Notes: generated by a model from the letters alone, not told the origin. A DNA stretch of 64,000 nucleotides from Sabethes cyaneus (GCF_943734655.1 NC_071355.1:195857939-195921938), one strand, 5' to 3'. Positions 11,260 to 23,981 are shown, counted from the first letter of the stretch. Numbers and translations are program-made.

Positions 11260-12480
11260 CTCCGGAACTATGTGATATATGGCCACTAAATTTGGTGAGA
11301 AAATATTGAAAGTTAAAAAATGAGGGCCATTTTAGTGAATTTTTCGGTGCTAAAAATGATGTAGTCCTTAGAGGGATTGATTGTAGATCATATGCTGCTA
11401 CAAAATCACACAATAATTTTTTGACCATTGGCATTTTGTACTCCAATAATAATTGACTAAGTGTAGCACCAAAGTTATCTATGATTCACTTTCGTTTTCA
11501 AAGTGGGTCATTCATGTGTTTGATGTACAAGACATTATTTCTGCTTTAATAACCTAGAATATATGTCACATTTTATAATACATTTTAAGCTATTTGGAAT
11601 TCATAATTGTTTACGATCGTTGGGACATTCTTTTGAGTGAACACATCTTAAACCGTAAAAAATAAAAGAAAACTGTTCCTTATGCAATAAAGCAACAATG
11701 TTAGGAACATTAATACCGTCGCAGTTATGAAAACAAAAAAGTGAAATGACGAATAACCTTAACAAAATGCTTTCTCGAGTCGTGCTCGGTTTTCTCACTT
11801 CGTCTTTTTGATGGTCAACTGGTCACAAAAAACATCCATTTCACCCAGAGTACCAAACACTTTCGCCTCAATTTAAATCATTGTCAAATAATGCATGAGA
11901 CTGCCCAAAGAGAGTAAACGAATTAAGGCTCATTATACAAACCGAACGGTTCAGTGCTTTAAGCAACTTATGTTTGGTTGAAACACACCGCACCGGTGAC
12001 CGAAGTTTTGGTTTTATATCACACTAAATTAAGATTTATTATGCGTAACTGTGCTGGTATTTTTGGAGCTAACTTGGTGTAAAAATAATGTTTTTATGCA
12101 TTGTATGAAATCTTGACAATAATTGTTCCCAGAAAAATATCGTTCGCTTTTGCACCTAATCTTTATGTCACTCTTCCGGCGTAGTATGCATAACATTCAC
12201 ACTTCTTTCACAACCTGGTCACTAAATAAGTTCCTATTTTTCAGGTTTGGTGGTAATGAATAAAACAAATCAAACAAAACACAGTTCACTGTTATATAAT
12301 ACCGGACCAAAGTTCAAAAGTGTCACTCGCTCCATTTGATAAAGAGTTTTTTTCCTGCTTTCCAACAAATGTGCATGTTTATTTTCACTGCAGTGCACCG
12401 GAATACACAACACCTCAGTTTGCAGTTTAAATTAACAGCCTCGCCAGAAAAAAAAATGTATGAGAAGAAAGAAGCATAAA
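11260..12480. other. AT-rich DNA, nothing recognised
   Basis: Contains only short frames. The open stretches at 11216-11446 and 11601-11798 have AT-driven composition and match no family I know. Confidence 0.4.
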
Positions 12481-12639
12481 CTAACCACAAGATTCCATCG
12501 GGTCTTCATGGTTCCCGAAGCTTGATGATTTCGCACGCCGCAAACACTAGGAGTACGGTTCCTCTGCGAGGAAATTTTTGACACTGACTGGCAATTGTTT
12601 ACATCCGCTACTATTTAATATATGGATCGGCAAAGGCAG

Positions 12640-12960
12640 CTTTACCACCTCTAAACCATTCGGTCGGGGTAGCAGCAGAAACCGACGCGACCACCCATCG
12701 AAAGCTTTTCAACCGTTTTGACGAAAGTGAGAGTGCGAGAGTAAAATTAACCTTACTGCGCAGAAATGGAGTGGAGAGAGCTTTCACTCTTCACAGACCA
12801 GGCCAGTCAGTGCGCGCCATCAGTTTGAGCCACGAATGTAAACAAACTTCACGTCACCGGAGATCGTCTCTTCCGAACGCAGTACTGCGCTGCGAGCGGC
12901 GAGAGCGGAAAATTTAACCCGCGCGCCGGTGCCGTTCACACGTGAGTACACCAAAAAAAG
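12640..12960 (+). promoter_or_regulatory. Possible promoter and 5' non-coding exon
   Basis: A locally GC-rich block in AT-rich surroundings. It contains an initiator-like CATCAGTTTGAG at about 12819, a GC-rich stretch and a good 5' splice signal CACAC|GTGAGT at about 12940. There is no ATG-led frame of note before the donor, so it could be a 5'-untranslated exon of a gene reading rightward into a long intron. Composition and one splice-like site are the only support. Confidence 0.22.
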
Positions 12961-13559
12961 TGCGAATCATACACACAATACCGTTAACGTTGGAACCGGT
13001 TTGACGCTTTTTTCGGTTTTGCTTGGATGACAGTGATGTAGTGGCAAGAAGGATAAATTTTTAATATGGTACAAAAGAGATTGGTTTAAAAATTTGAATC
13101 AACTTAGATTTATTTGGTGTTTGTAAACCCACATTTATCTAATTATCAAAAATAAGTTGATTTATCTTTCAAAATCAAATGATAGTGTTTAAAATAAGGT
13201 ACAGGTAACGCCTGTCTAAAATAAATCAATCACTCTACTTCCAGTAAATTAGTTAAGTTTAAATTTGTGATAAATCACTAGATTTATAATGCTGATTGAT
13301 ACATGTGCAGTCATGAAATTTATTGAAGACTTTTCAAAACAGTGATAATTTAGCTATTTCGTGATTATAATCTTTAGAATACATAGGTATTTATACGTAG
13401 CACAATTAAGCATCAAAGGTCAGTATTCTCATTAATGGTGAAATACCTATTAGAATATTAATAACCATTCCTAAATATATTCCAGAATACACCCCTGTGC
13501 AAACGATTAACTTTTATTCCGGAAAACGTTTTTCCCCAAAGTTGCACACTTCCCAACCA

Positions 13560-14180
13560 TCGGTGAGCAGGTACTTATCTAACGACTGCAGTCAGCAGTC
13601 CTGTTCGTGCAGCCCTCCGTTAAACGAGCTCTAAAGATTAGAGCCTAGATTGCTTTCGCCGCGGGAACTCCGAAGCAACCTTTCCAAATCCGTTCACTGT
13701 GTCACCACCATATCCCGGTAAGCGCTGGCCATATCTGCACACGAATGCGGAATGGCTCAAGCCCATGCCTAACGAGACAACTTTTTCACCCAAGATTTGT
13801 GCAAGTTTTTCCCTCTAACGCGCGTATTTCCTAGCCTGCATCTTCCGTCATCAACGGAGAAGGCGGGAGCTTTTCTCGCTGCAGCACAAATTGCACTCGC
13901 CGACCGATTCCTGACTCGCCATCCTACCTCGCTAATAGGGCCGGTGCGCGCGCAGCGGGTGCAACTTCTTTCCTTTGCATAATACTACCAGTGCGGCCTT
14001 TTTGGTCCAGATATTACATCACCGTCATCTTTGCGGCGCTGGGACTGGCAGACTCGGCCAGTAGTGCGCCACCAGTCGCCGCTACAGTCGGCAAAACACT
14101 CTCCCAGTTCCCTCCGGCGTCAAGTGTGATGCATTTCTGCTTTGCTTTTACCGGCTGAAGCGTCCGTGCGAATTGGCCCC
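13560..14180 (+). promoter_or_regulatory. Second GC-rich patch, possible 5' exon
   Basis: Another GC-rich block. It holds a donor-like CCCG|GTAAGC at about 13714 and initiator-like TCAG trinucleotides near 13590. A 61-codon frame at 13797-13982 shows no homology. It may be an alternative first exon, enhancer or unrelated GC-rich DNA. Confidence 0.18.
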
Positions 14181-16420
14181 AAGGCCGTCGCTAATGAATA
14201 CTTGCACAATGTGTGGTTGAGCGGATCTTCGCTTATCTGTTGTTATTCGTTTTGTTTTCTTCGTCAGGCAGGATGAGGAAAGATGTGATGATTGTGTATT
14301 AACTAATAAACAGCCAGTTTGTTTACGTCGATGAGTATGCTGATATCAATTACATTGAGCCTGCCCCCGTAAGCGTTGAAGGGATCAAAACTTCGGGAAG
14401 CAAATATTTAGAGCGAACATATGTACATACCTAAAAATGTTATTTGTTTTAAGAAGAAGTTCCGTTTAATGCTACTATTCTTCTGCTAGCAGACTTCATC
14501 ATCAGCATCAGTCGAATCTAATTAATTTGCAGGTCGGATTCAATCTGCTTGCGTTGGTCTGATAATAAAAAATAAATAGTGGAATTGAAAGAACAAGATT
14601 CATCTTGCACAAAAATAGTAACGCCTTTGGGTATTGCTGGAAAACACAGAGGTTAGGTACTGCAGCTTAGTTCTACTTGAATAGCTATTTATCGCAATTC
14701 GCGCAACCACCATTCACCAAAAACCACAACAATTTATGGTACATATTTGCACAAGCGAATTTGCACGCTACTTGCTCGCCCCGCATCGAGCAGATTTAGA
14801 GAGTTGGTTAAAGTATAAACGACGAACCCGTGTTCGTGAAATCGTTTAAGTGCGACAAGTTTCATACATTTTTAGTATACATTTTTCTGTATACACAGTG
14901 TAATAACTAGTTAATGCCTATATTGGAAGCGGTATGAATGCACAATAATGATGCTATCCCTAACTTACATTTATGGAATAGTTTCGATAAATCATGATAT
15001 TAAATTGTTTCCAATAAATACGGAGATAAACGGACCCCTAGACACAAGAAACTGTCCTCTATGCTTCACTTAGCCTATTATGGTATATTGTGCTGTACGT
15101 GCCGTTTTATCTTCACCTATTGCTATCGTGTACCAGCTAATATTTTTCGCTTACTGCTTTTGTCGATAGGTGACTAACATACATACGTGAAACTGCTCAA
15201 CTGCCTGCACCGTTTTCGGAAAAGCTGACAATACAGACAGTAATTAGACAGCAGAGTTGGCCATTCTCCTTATCGACAACGTTAGTAGCCACCACCGAAT
15301 GCATGTTTTTGTCATACTTCACTGCTTTACATCATTTATTTGACGACGAGCAAATTGCAACTTTTACAGTTTATGGCTATCTTTATATTTTAAATTGCCT
15401 TACATTGCATAATGGTGATCGAATTCCAATGAAAATAATATCATAGATATCATAGGAAATAATAATTTCTCCACTAAATCTGCCTTAGAATTGTAGACGA
15501 GATAAGGCTTCAATGTCCCATATAAAATAATTTACCTTGTAAATTCGAATCGCTAAAATCAACTTAGTTCAATTGCATTGCATTTTTTCTGCCTTTAAAA
15601 TTTTAATGCACGTTAAATCGCTCTAGCCAGAGAGCCGAATAAAAAAACATTGCATAAACATCTCCGAAAGTTTATATAATAATTTCGCGACTATTTGCGG
15701 GAATAAAAATTGCAATAACACTTTAAGAAGCCTATTTATGAAGCCATTTATAGCAGACAGATTGGGGCATATGCGCTCGAGTCACATAAGCAGCCTGAGG
15801 CATGTGAGTAGGAACAGCCGTTACGATCCCGCGCGGCGGGCTCATAAGTGGCCCCAAAAATGAAATCAACTGATGAAAGTCACCGTTTAATACCGCATTG
15901 CTTTCAGTTATTTAACAAGCTAATTTTAGTTAGTTATGGTTAATAGTTTCTGCAGCAAAAATTACCAAAAAAGTATTTTTCTTTCGAAGGAAAAACACAA
16001 AATGAGATTTTCATGAATAGCTTCATAACCTGGAGTTCCAAAACCCTGTTTGCGTATTTCAAAATGTGGTTAATTTATTTAAAATAGCCTATCTAAATAT
16101 GATACTAGTGTTACCATAAAATGTCACTAAGTTGTGATATCATTTCAAAAAATATGAACAGGGGGTGATTATAGGTTTCATTTCAGATTTGACGGATTTC
16201 ACGCCAACTCGTCTACAGGGTTGGCCGCACCCTCTCAGATTTCAATGAAACTTTTTGTGTGTAAAAAGTTCATGTAAATAAACAACTTTGCATACTAGGT
16301 TTTTCAAAAATTGGTCTATACTAAGGAAAGGGCTTAATTTTTTTCTTTTTTTTTGGGCCATTGCAAATTATTTTTAAAGTTTTGGCTTGAAAAATCGGGG
16401 GACAAAAAATAGTTTGTAGG
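14180..16420. other. Long AT-rich stretch, nothing recognised
   Basis: No repeat ends, splice-bounded frames or transposon motifs were recognised over 2.2 kb. It is probably intronic or intergenic. Confidence 0.4.
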
Positions 16421-17399
16421 ATATAAGTTGATTTTTATTATAATGACTTTAATGGTTTGACTTTACAATGTCTCGGCATAGACTTAAACATCACTTTAAT
16501 TTAATACGTAATCATAACGCCTAGATAACGAAACAAAGGAATAAGAACACTTTTTAATCACCATCTAATTATAAGACTTCTATATAAGAAACTGTATATG
16601 CATTATACTAGTCTACATCGGTTGACGAAATAAATAAATAAATAAATGATCAAAACCAACCACAACCAATCGTTTTGAGTATGAAGCAGGGTTTGAAGAA
16701 CAAACAATTTCTCATTAGTGCTAAAAACGACAGCGAGCAAACTGCCAGCACTGCTGAAAGTTGTAACAGTACCGGGCATCTCTCGCCTATTGCTAACGAC
16801 AAATTGGAATCTGTCACAATGAACTGTCAAAGCCTGACTTAGAAAAAGAAGTGAAACGATTAAAATTTCACATCTCGTGTTCACCACGTCGCAATTCGTA
16901 GGAAATTTAATTTCCTTACATATTTCGCTGGACCAGAAGACGGATTTGGTTTGCTGATAAACATTTCGGCAATTCATACATTTAGAACGAACCATTTCGT
17001 GAATCGGTCACAAACTCGCGTTAGAGAGGATTGCCACTCGAATGAATGTGTGGTTAGGATACATAGACTGTAAATGAAGTTGAACGAGGATACACTTATT
17101 CTCAAAGGCTTCAGGCCTATTTGCATTTATGAAATGGTTCAGCAGCATATATTCTTACGTTAATTCGGTTTATTTAGGGTTGCACATTAATAATTGTTTG
17201 AGATTGACATATCGGAGAGCCATTAAGGAATCACTATAAAGTAGGTTTTAATCATTATAAAATATAAAATGAAAATTAATTTGGCTAAATACATTGCAGT
17301 TTTGAAGCTGCTTACTCTACGTAACTGCTAACAAAAGTGATTAATCCGAAATTGGACAATCCCCAACAATTAGAAAAGACCACTTCGAAATCAACGTGC

Positions 17400-17760
17400 C
17401 GACGGAGCAGCAGTTTACATCTTTCCTGCCATTTTTGTTTTGTTGCTTCCGGTAATCTATGGATTTCACCTTTTTTGACTGCTTTCATATCTAGATCCAT
17501 TTTCAAAGATTCCCTATTGATATTCAGCTCAACTGCCATTTTTCATGCGGACCGGTCGCAACTGCGACGAATTCAATTCTGCAGTTCTAATGCTTCGTTT
17601 TCTTTCGGTTTTAACGGGTTTCAAGAGATCCCGTCTCGACAAATCTTTTTACTGTATAGTATACAAATTTTCTTTTTATGCCGAGATGTTTGAGGTCAAG
17701 AAAAATAGTGCCGCATGTATCACCGTTTCGGAATTTATTTATTATCAACGACCGTAACCC
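17400..17760 (-). pseudogene. Mariner-like transposase N-terminal relic
   Basis: On the minus strand a broken frame reads KTERKRSIRTAELN, then MAVELNINRESLKMDLDMKA and a block ending QERCKLLLRRH (about 17640-17390). This layout (helix-turn-helix with LNINRESL, then the LLRRH linker before the catalytic domain) is that of mariner-type transposases. The open part is 75 codons (17312-17539) and then runs into unrelated sequence; frameshifts and stops lie upstream. No terminal inverted repeats were found. It lies beside, but opposite to, the C-terminal fragment at 17919. Confidence 0.6.
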
Positions 17761-17918
17761 AAACTCTGCTACGTGCACACCGAACTAGACACAATACGAA
17801 AATGAAGTTACGTCTAGTAAGACTTAAGTCATGATGACACACACATATGGTCTTAGTTTGATTGAGTTGATTGTATATGCCGTTGCAAGCATAAAATGAT
17901 TTTTGTTCGAATATATAT

Positions 17919-18212
17919 GTGTCACACTGTAGTACAAAATACCTATCGGAAATTGCTGCCTTCATCAAGAAGTATCACGTAGAGAATGCGGTCCTTTGGC
18001 CGGACCTTGCCTTGGACCATTATCCCAAGAGATTACTGCAGGGGATGAACCGGCCTAAGATAAACATTTTACCGACGATCACCAACTCTCCCAACGTCCC
18101 CCAACTGCAAACGGGCGTTGTCAAAACATCAGAAGAAACAAATCCCATCCATTCCATACTGTGCGAAGTGCAGGAATGGTCCATTTTGCCCAATTCATCC
18201 CCATATACATAG
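17919..18212 (+). pseudogene. Mariner-like transposase C-terminal relic
   Basis: A 97-codon frame reads TKYLSEIAAFIKKYHVENAV, then LWPDLALDHYPK, then a decayed NSPNVPQLQT block. This matches the transposase region around the second catalytic aspartate (normally FWPDLASxHY) and the following NPPNCPQLRP motif. The D of WPDLA is retained, the third catalytic region is degraded, and the reading fades after about residue 70. It is head-to-head with the N-terminal relic upstream, implying rearrangement or two insertions. Confidence 0.72.
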
Positions 18213-18214
18213 AT

Positions 18215-18725
18215 AACCCTATTAAAGCGTTTAAAACTAATTCAAAGGCAAGGGAATAAACTCGAATAGCACCGAATCATTTGAAAAATATCAGGAGAGT
18301 TAAATGTTATCGATTTGATAACGTGATGAATTCACAATCGGTCCGTTTTGCCTGATTCTCTCCTAGATCTACAAGAACACGTTCATTTGCTATTGCGTAA
18401 AAAAATCGTAAGTTTTCAACGATGGTGTCTTTAGACAAGTTTATCAATAAAATACAGTGCAACTTTTTAAAAGCGTGTAGGGCGCTATATCTCTGCATAT
18501 TAGCGTTGATAGGAGGAAATGCTTATCAACTTAGGAACTATATTTGCTTGTTTCATTATGACTGATTTTTGTTTTCAGGTATAATAAATTCAAATTTGTC
18601 ACGAGGTTTTCGAGTCACTTTAAATCTCGCATGTGCATTATATTTTTAGATATAAATTATCAAATTATGGTTGTATATGAGTATCTTAATTTTCGTAATT
18701 ACTGGCTTTACCAGAAAATTTTTGA
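18215..18725. other. AT-rich spacer, nothing recognised
   Basis: No supported frame or repeat. Confidence 0.4.
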
Positions 18726-18734
18726 ACAGTTAGG

Positions 18735-19050
18735 TTAGTCTCATATAACTCCCCCCATCTACTAACAACAATTCCTTTCCCGAAATACTTGTGAAGATGC
18801 AGAGGATTCCCTGGTCTTTAGTAGCAACAAGTATTGGACTAACATTCCTTCCCATCCCACCAGGACCTGCATTCGGACGTGGCCGGCGTCGGTATTGATC
18901 AGCATGCAGGGACCTGATAAGGTTGCACAATGAGGAATAGCGTGCTGTCCCAAGTATGCACTTTCCAGCCATCATTTTGCAATTTTCATAGGTCCTGGTC
19001 AATAACGGAGTAGCAGCACACGGGCGGTATCCTATGCTTATGCTTATGCT
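18735..19050 (+). mobile_element. Probable 3' end of a non-LTR element with TATGCT tail
   Basis: A GC-richer block ends abruptly in about three TATGCT units at 19035-19050, the form of an RTE- or SINE-type tail. A 90-codon minus-strand frame (18730-19002) is open across it, but I cannot match it to a family. Classification as a retroelement end rests on the tail and the composition step. Confidence 0.4.
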
Positions 19051-19055
19051 TATAA

Positions 19056-19792
19056 GTTGATTTTTATTATAAAATCAATTGTCTGTGGGCTCTAGAAGCT
19101 GAAAACTCGAAGAATGAGTGTACGAGTTAACTTAACGCTCCTAGCACGAAATAGAAATGGGAATACAAACAGTGGAATTTCCGAAAATCGGTCAAAAAAT
19201 TGTCTTTCGTTTTCGTCTTTTTTTCGTAGATTTTTGCATAGAAAATAATAACGTATATATTAAAAGCAAGTACAGTTTTGGTTTTCACGTTTAAACTTTA
19301 AGTAAAAATGCCTAATATCCGATGCAATGCTCGATTAAAAAATTCTCTTTGTTTTTTTTTCGCTCCCCCCCCCTTTCAGTGGCCCAACACCGGAGGGACA
19401 AAAGCTTTTTAAAATATTTGTAATGGCCTTATCTATGGGTTTTACAGCCTAAAGAACTCGAAAAAAGAGTGTACGGAGTGTTTGCGCTTCTAGCACGTAA
19501 CAAAAGTGGAAGTACAAATTATGTAATTTCCGAAAGTCGGCAAAAAAAAACATTCTTCCGATTTTGACTCTATTTTGGAAGGTTTTAGCATGGAAAATAA
19601 TAAAATAATAAATAATACTAATGAAAAGCAAGAATAGATTCGGGTTTTACGATTAAACTTCAAGTAAAAATTCCTAAAAATCTCAATTTTTTTGCGTGAT
19701 TAAAAAAATCTCTTTGTTTTTTTTTCGCCCCGCCCCCCTTTAGTTGTCCAGCATTGGAAACACAAAAACTTTAAAAAATATTTGTAACTAGC
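19056..19792. repeat. Diverged tandem dimer, ~365-bp units
   Basis: Two units, about 19056-19425 and 19426-19792, align from end to end. Shared landmarks are CGAAGAATGAGTGTACG versus CGAAAAAAGAGTGTACGG, CTAGCACG, ATTTCCGAAA, TTTTTTTCGC followed by a C-run, and AAAATATTTGTAA. The second unit runs directly into the 19.8-kb repeat. They are non-coding. They may be satellite-like monomers or an element with duplicated body. Confidence 0.7.
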
Positions 19793-21178
19793 TGACCCGA
19801 CAAACTTCGTATTGCCACAAATTAAACTGTGTTGTGCATAAATCGTGAATCTCGGATGACCTTTGTCACAATCTCGAGTTTTGCAAGTTTCTGAGGAGTT
19901 CATGGGTCTTTTAATATACAAATTTTCCTCACAGTAAAATAGAAAACAACTTCCCCCTTTTTTCGTTTGCCTGTTAAAATAAAGCGGATAGCATTTAAAT
20001 ATTCGCCATCATTACAAACTATTTCGGCGAATACCATTTTGCGGAACACCATTTCTCGGTTGACCATAATGCGGAATATAGAGTTTCGCAGAATACCATT
20101 TCGCGAAAAACCTTACGCGGGATGTACCATTTCACGGAAAATCGTTTCGTAGAAAGTACCATCTCGCAGAGGTGATCCAACTGAAGGAAAGTAATAGAGA
20201 TCAGTAGATCTAGGAAAATAAATAAACCTAGATAGAGGTGATCTCTACGGGGGGGCAGTGGCCGGCGCTTCTACGGCAGGTCGCCGGCAATACTCGCGGC
20301 CTGTATCCGTCTCGCACTAAATCATCTAATGTTACTATTGATAGTTTCTGGTGGTCTTGTTATTGACTAATGTTTTATGAAAGAGTCTAAAATTTCTCGA
20401 GTTCGATTAGTTTTTGAGTTACGTAAAAATTTCTGTTTTATTTGTATGAGAGTCCTTATCCCCCTACTACAGGGGTGAGGGTTCTCAAACCATCATAAAA
20501 AATTCTTGCCTTCAAAACCCCCCACATGCCAAATTTGGTTTCATTTGCTTGATTACTTCTCGAGTTATGAGGAAATTTGTATTTCATTTATATGGGAGCC
20601 CCCCCTCCTGAAAAGGTAAGAGGTCCTAATTCATCATAGAAAAAATTCTTGCCACACCCACATGCCAAATATGATTCCAATTGATTTATTAGTTCTCGAA
20701 TTATGAGGGAATTTGTGTTTCATTTGTATAGGAGCCCTTCCTCCTCCTAAAGTGGGGTGGGGTCCTAACTCACCAGAGATAAAATTCTTGCCTCCTAAAA
20801 ACTTCGCATACCAAATTTTGTTTGATTAGTTCTCGAGTTATGAGGAAATTTGTATTTCATTTGTATGGGAGCCTCCCCCCCCTACTGAAAAGGTAAGAGG
20901 TCCTAATTCATCATAGAAAAAAATCTTGTCTCCAAAAACACCCACATGCCATATTTTGTTCCATTTGCTTGATTAGTTCTCGAGTTATGCAGAAATTTGT
21001 GTTTAATTTGTATGGGAGCCCCCACTCTTAGTGGGGGAAGGGGTCTCTAACCATCATAAGAACCTTCCCTGGCCCCAAAAACCTCTACATGGAAATTTTC
21101 ACGCAGATTGGATCAGTAGTTTTCGATTCTATAAGTAATATCCCGACAGACAGACAAAAATTTTTATAGGTATAGATT
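19793..21178 (+). repeat. Dispersed repeat with internal ~140-bp tandem units, copy 1
   Basis: Begins CTAGCTGACCCGACAAACTT and ends with a GACAGACAGACA and ATAGGTATAGAT tail. From about 20390 to 21060 it holds four to five diverged units built around TCGAGTTATGAGGAAATTTG, a TATGGGAGCCCCC block and a GGTCCTAATTCATCATAG block. A shorter, oppositely oriented copy lies at 24690-25256. No coding frame. The simple-repeat tail suggests a retroposed sequence, possibly RTE-mobilised, but the class is unknown to me. Confidence 0.75.
19990..20170. repeat. Degenerate ~20-bp minisatellite
   Basis: About eight diverged units of a motif like TTTCGCGGAATACCA lie in tandem inside the 19.8-kb repeat, which appears to be interrupted by them; the copy at 24.7 kb lacks them. 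Confidence 0.6.
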
Positions 21179-21179
21179 T

Positions 21180-22080
21180 GTAAAAAAATATAACTCGAAA
21201 ATAATAGGACCCACAAAAAAATAATCGATGGGTAACTTTTAGAAAATCTTCTGAATTTTCATAAAAATATACTGAAAAAAATAAAAATTAATACATTCTA
21301 TTTAAGTAAAAATTGTGATTTTGGTAAGTAAACCGGTAATTTTTACTTCATTATTCAATACGGTCTAGCAAAAAGGGCCGACCTGGACCGATGTGATCTC
21401 AATTAATTTCGGAGGCCAATATATTACTAAACATCTATACAAAATTTGATTTGCTGCTTTTGAGCAGTTTTTACGTTATTGACATTTGAAAAGAATATAT
21501 ATTTTAGAAAAAAATGCCTGTAGCTTCGGAATCGAAGGAGATAGCAACTTGATTCCTTCAAACAAAATGCACGTTTTCTATGCGTGTGAAAGTACTCAAA
21601 ATGTATGATTTGGGAAAAATAAACAGGAAAGAAGATATAAAGAAAAAACGAATTTTTTAGGTCCACCCCGACCAAAAAACTTTAAATAGCTTCAGGCCGT
21701 CAACCATAAGAGATAGAACTTTTATTTTTTCAGCAAATTTAGTTAGAATTTATTGTTCTTTAACTTTGCTGAACATTTTATTCAGCTAACTTAAGCAATA
21801 AAAAAGTTTATATTTTGCACTCGCTTACTATGATGGTCACCCTAATGTCATATATACCAAAAAATGCGGAAATTAAAACATCCGAACATACTATATACCT
21901 AAGAGTCTTAGGCTGAGACTAACGGTTCTAGCGTAATTACTTTTGTCAACCTAGATTTGGGTTTCATCCCACGGTGCGCCGCCCTACAAGACTTACAGAG
22001 ATTGCTCTTATTGCTGTTATTTCTTTTATGTGAAATTCTTCCAAAAGAAAGACAAAATCGAAGAAGAATCTGTTACTAAG
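21180..22080. other. AT-rich spacer, nothing recognised
   Basis: Between two repeats; only short AT-driven frames. Confidence 0.4.
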
Positions 22081-22082
22081 TA

Positions 22083-23479
22083 CAGTGGTTTACCGATTTA
22101 ATCTACCCATCCGAAAATTTTTGGTAGATATATTTGGAAAGTAGACAAATTTGGAGAAAAATAAATTGCTCCAAAATAATTTAAATGAACGAAAAATATT
22201 GTTAATGTTGACCATTTTCTTCAATTATGGATTATTTTAGCGTAATTTTATGCATAGCGCTCAATTTATTCATATCAACCATGAGCAATAATGCACGTCA
22301 ACTCAGCATATTATGAAAAAAGATATATCGAAATTCAAAATTGCTCCGATATAATTCAAATTTTGTGTACTTATTCCTTTGCAGTAAATTTTAGAACCGT
22401 ATTTTTATTTGGCACTTAGGGTTCTCTTTTCTGAGTCAGTGTGGTCCCAAAAGTTACCATTTTTCCACCTTTCTTTCTTTAAAAAATCATAACTTTTGAT
22501 CTATTGAACCGATTTGAATGATGTTAATACCAAATGGAAAGTATTTTAATGAGCTTTTCAGAAAAAATATTGGACTGAAGCCCAGTTTTTTTTATTATCG
22601 CAAAAACATTGAAAACATTCACTTTTTGTGTTTACATGGTGTGTAGACCAAAGAAACTCTAAGTTTTCATAAAGTGTCGAGAATACAATGGAGACGCATG
22701 GTTTTTGTTTTCTTTTGGGTTTTTTGTCAAAGAAATGCGTCTCGAAAATAAAACGCCATGCGAGTCCAATAAATTTTCGTACCTTTATTTCTTTAAAAAA
22801 GACTATCTCAAAAACTAAAAATGTCACATCTGTTTTTTTGATATCGTATGTAAACAACTAGCTTGCCATTGAATGTATTATTAAAAAAATGGATAACGAT
22901 TTATGTATTTTAAATGTTTCAAGTGATTTTAAGGGTTTCCTACCAAAAAAAATGTTTTGCAATCATAAAAAACTTTGAACGTCAATTTATTGTTTTTTTT
23001 TCTGAAAAGCTCAATAAAATACAATTTTTTTTTGTAATAAAATCATTAAAATCGATTCAATGGTTTAAAAGATGAGAATTTATAAGAAGAGAAAGGTGAT
23101 AACCATAGTTCCTAGCGAAGACGAGGTGTGCCCGTTAGCGTTACGGTATAGAAAAATCTCACAAAGGATCATTGTGAAATGTTAAAATTATGCGTTTGAA
23201 AATAAATGGAAGTTACTTTGCGTATTTGACTTCAGCATTATTATTCCCATTCTATGCATAATTACACACCACAGATGCCATATAGTAAACTATAAAATAC
23301 AGAGAAATATTCTCTGTTATGCATAAATCCATGAAATCTTCCAAATTTTCATGCCGCGCGGTTAAAATAACAATTTAAAAAAAGGTAGATAAAACCGGGT
23401 CAAAATGATAGACAAAATCGGGGGTACCTAAAATCGGGTGTAGATTAAACCAGGTATAGATATAATCGGAATACCACTG
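22083..23479 (-). mobile_element. 1.39-kb pogo-like non-autonomous DNA element, copy 2
   Basis: Reverse-oriented copy of the 7920-9306 element, matching along its whole length, including termini (CAGTGGTTTACCGATTTAAT on the left) and TA duplications at 22081-22082 and 23480-23481. A minus-strand open frame of 99 codons (22558-22857) lies inside but copy 1 does not keep it open and it shows no transposase motif, so it is not treated as a gene. Confidence 0.88.
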
Positions 23480-23525
23480 TATTTTAGTTGTCGGGTTATT
23501 CGAACTTCTAACTCGTAATTTCTGT

Positions 23526-23981
23526 GCGAAGCGTACACAAATCCTTATTAGACGAGTAGTTCTTTATGGACTTGAAGCTGGGACGCCCACGGAGGAAATA
23601 CGCGCCCTTACCATATTCGAGGAGAAGGTGCTGCGGATGATGGTATAAACTAAAAACGGAGAGTAGCGAAGGTGTATAAATCTCGAGCTACATGCTCCAC
23701 TAGGAGAAATTTCCATCGTCGGTTGGCTACCATGGGCTGGACACGTCGTGCGAATGACGGAAGACAGTGCGGTGAAAACGGCTCTTTTCACCATAGAACC
23801 ATCGACCCCAGGAACAGAGGGTTCCAATGTGCGAGATGGCTCGACTAGGTCGAAAGCGACTTGCGACTTCTCGATGCCTGAGAAATTGGTTACGACGGGG
23901 CAGAGATCAAGTTGAACGAAGACGACTGCTTGAAACAGCACGAGTCACCACGGATCTACTCTGACGATGACGACGACGACT
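23526..23981 (+). mobile_element. RTE-like LINE 3' end with (GAC)n tail
   Basis: Shifting frames give RRVVLYGLEA, FEEKVLRMM, LPWAGHVVRMTEDSAVKTAL and ARWLD*VESDLRLLDA (asterisk a stop), the C-terminal signature of the RTE-like family. The sequence ends in a short GAC/GAT run at about 23960-23981. Strongly 5'-truncated, beginning 45 bases from the pogo-like element. Confidence 0.85.

Noticed and set aside
16603..16995. 130-codon minus-strand open frame with hydrophobic C-terminus
   Set aside because: The tail comes from an AAATA simple repeat, and the rest matches nothing known and lacks gene context.
19990..20170. Regular short repeats that might suggest a CRISPR array
   Set aside because: Units are degenerate with no unique spacers, and the genome is eukaryotic.
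22558..22857. 99-codon frame inside the pogo-like element
   Set aside because: Not open in the sister copy and without DDE or helix-turn-helix motifs.
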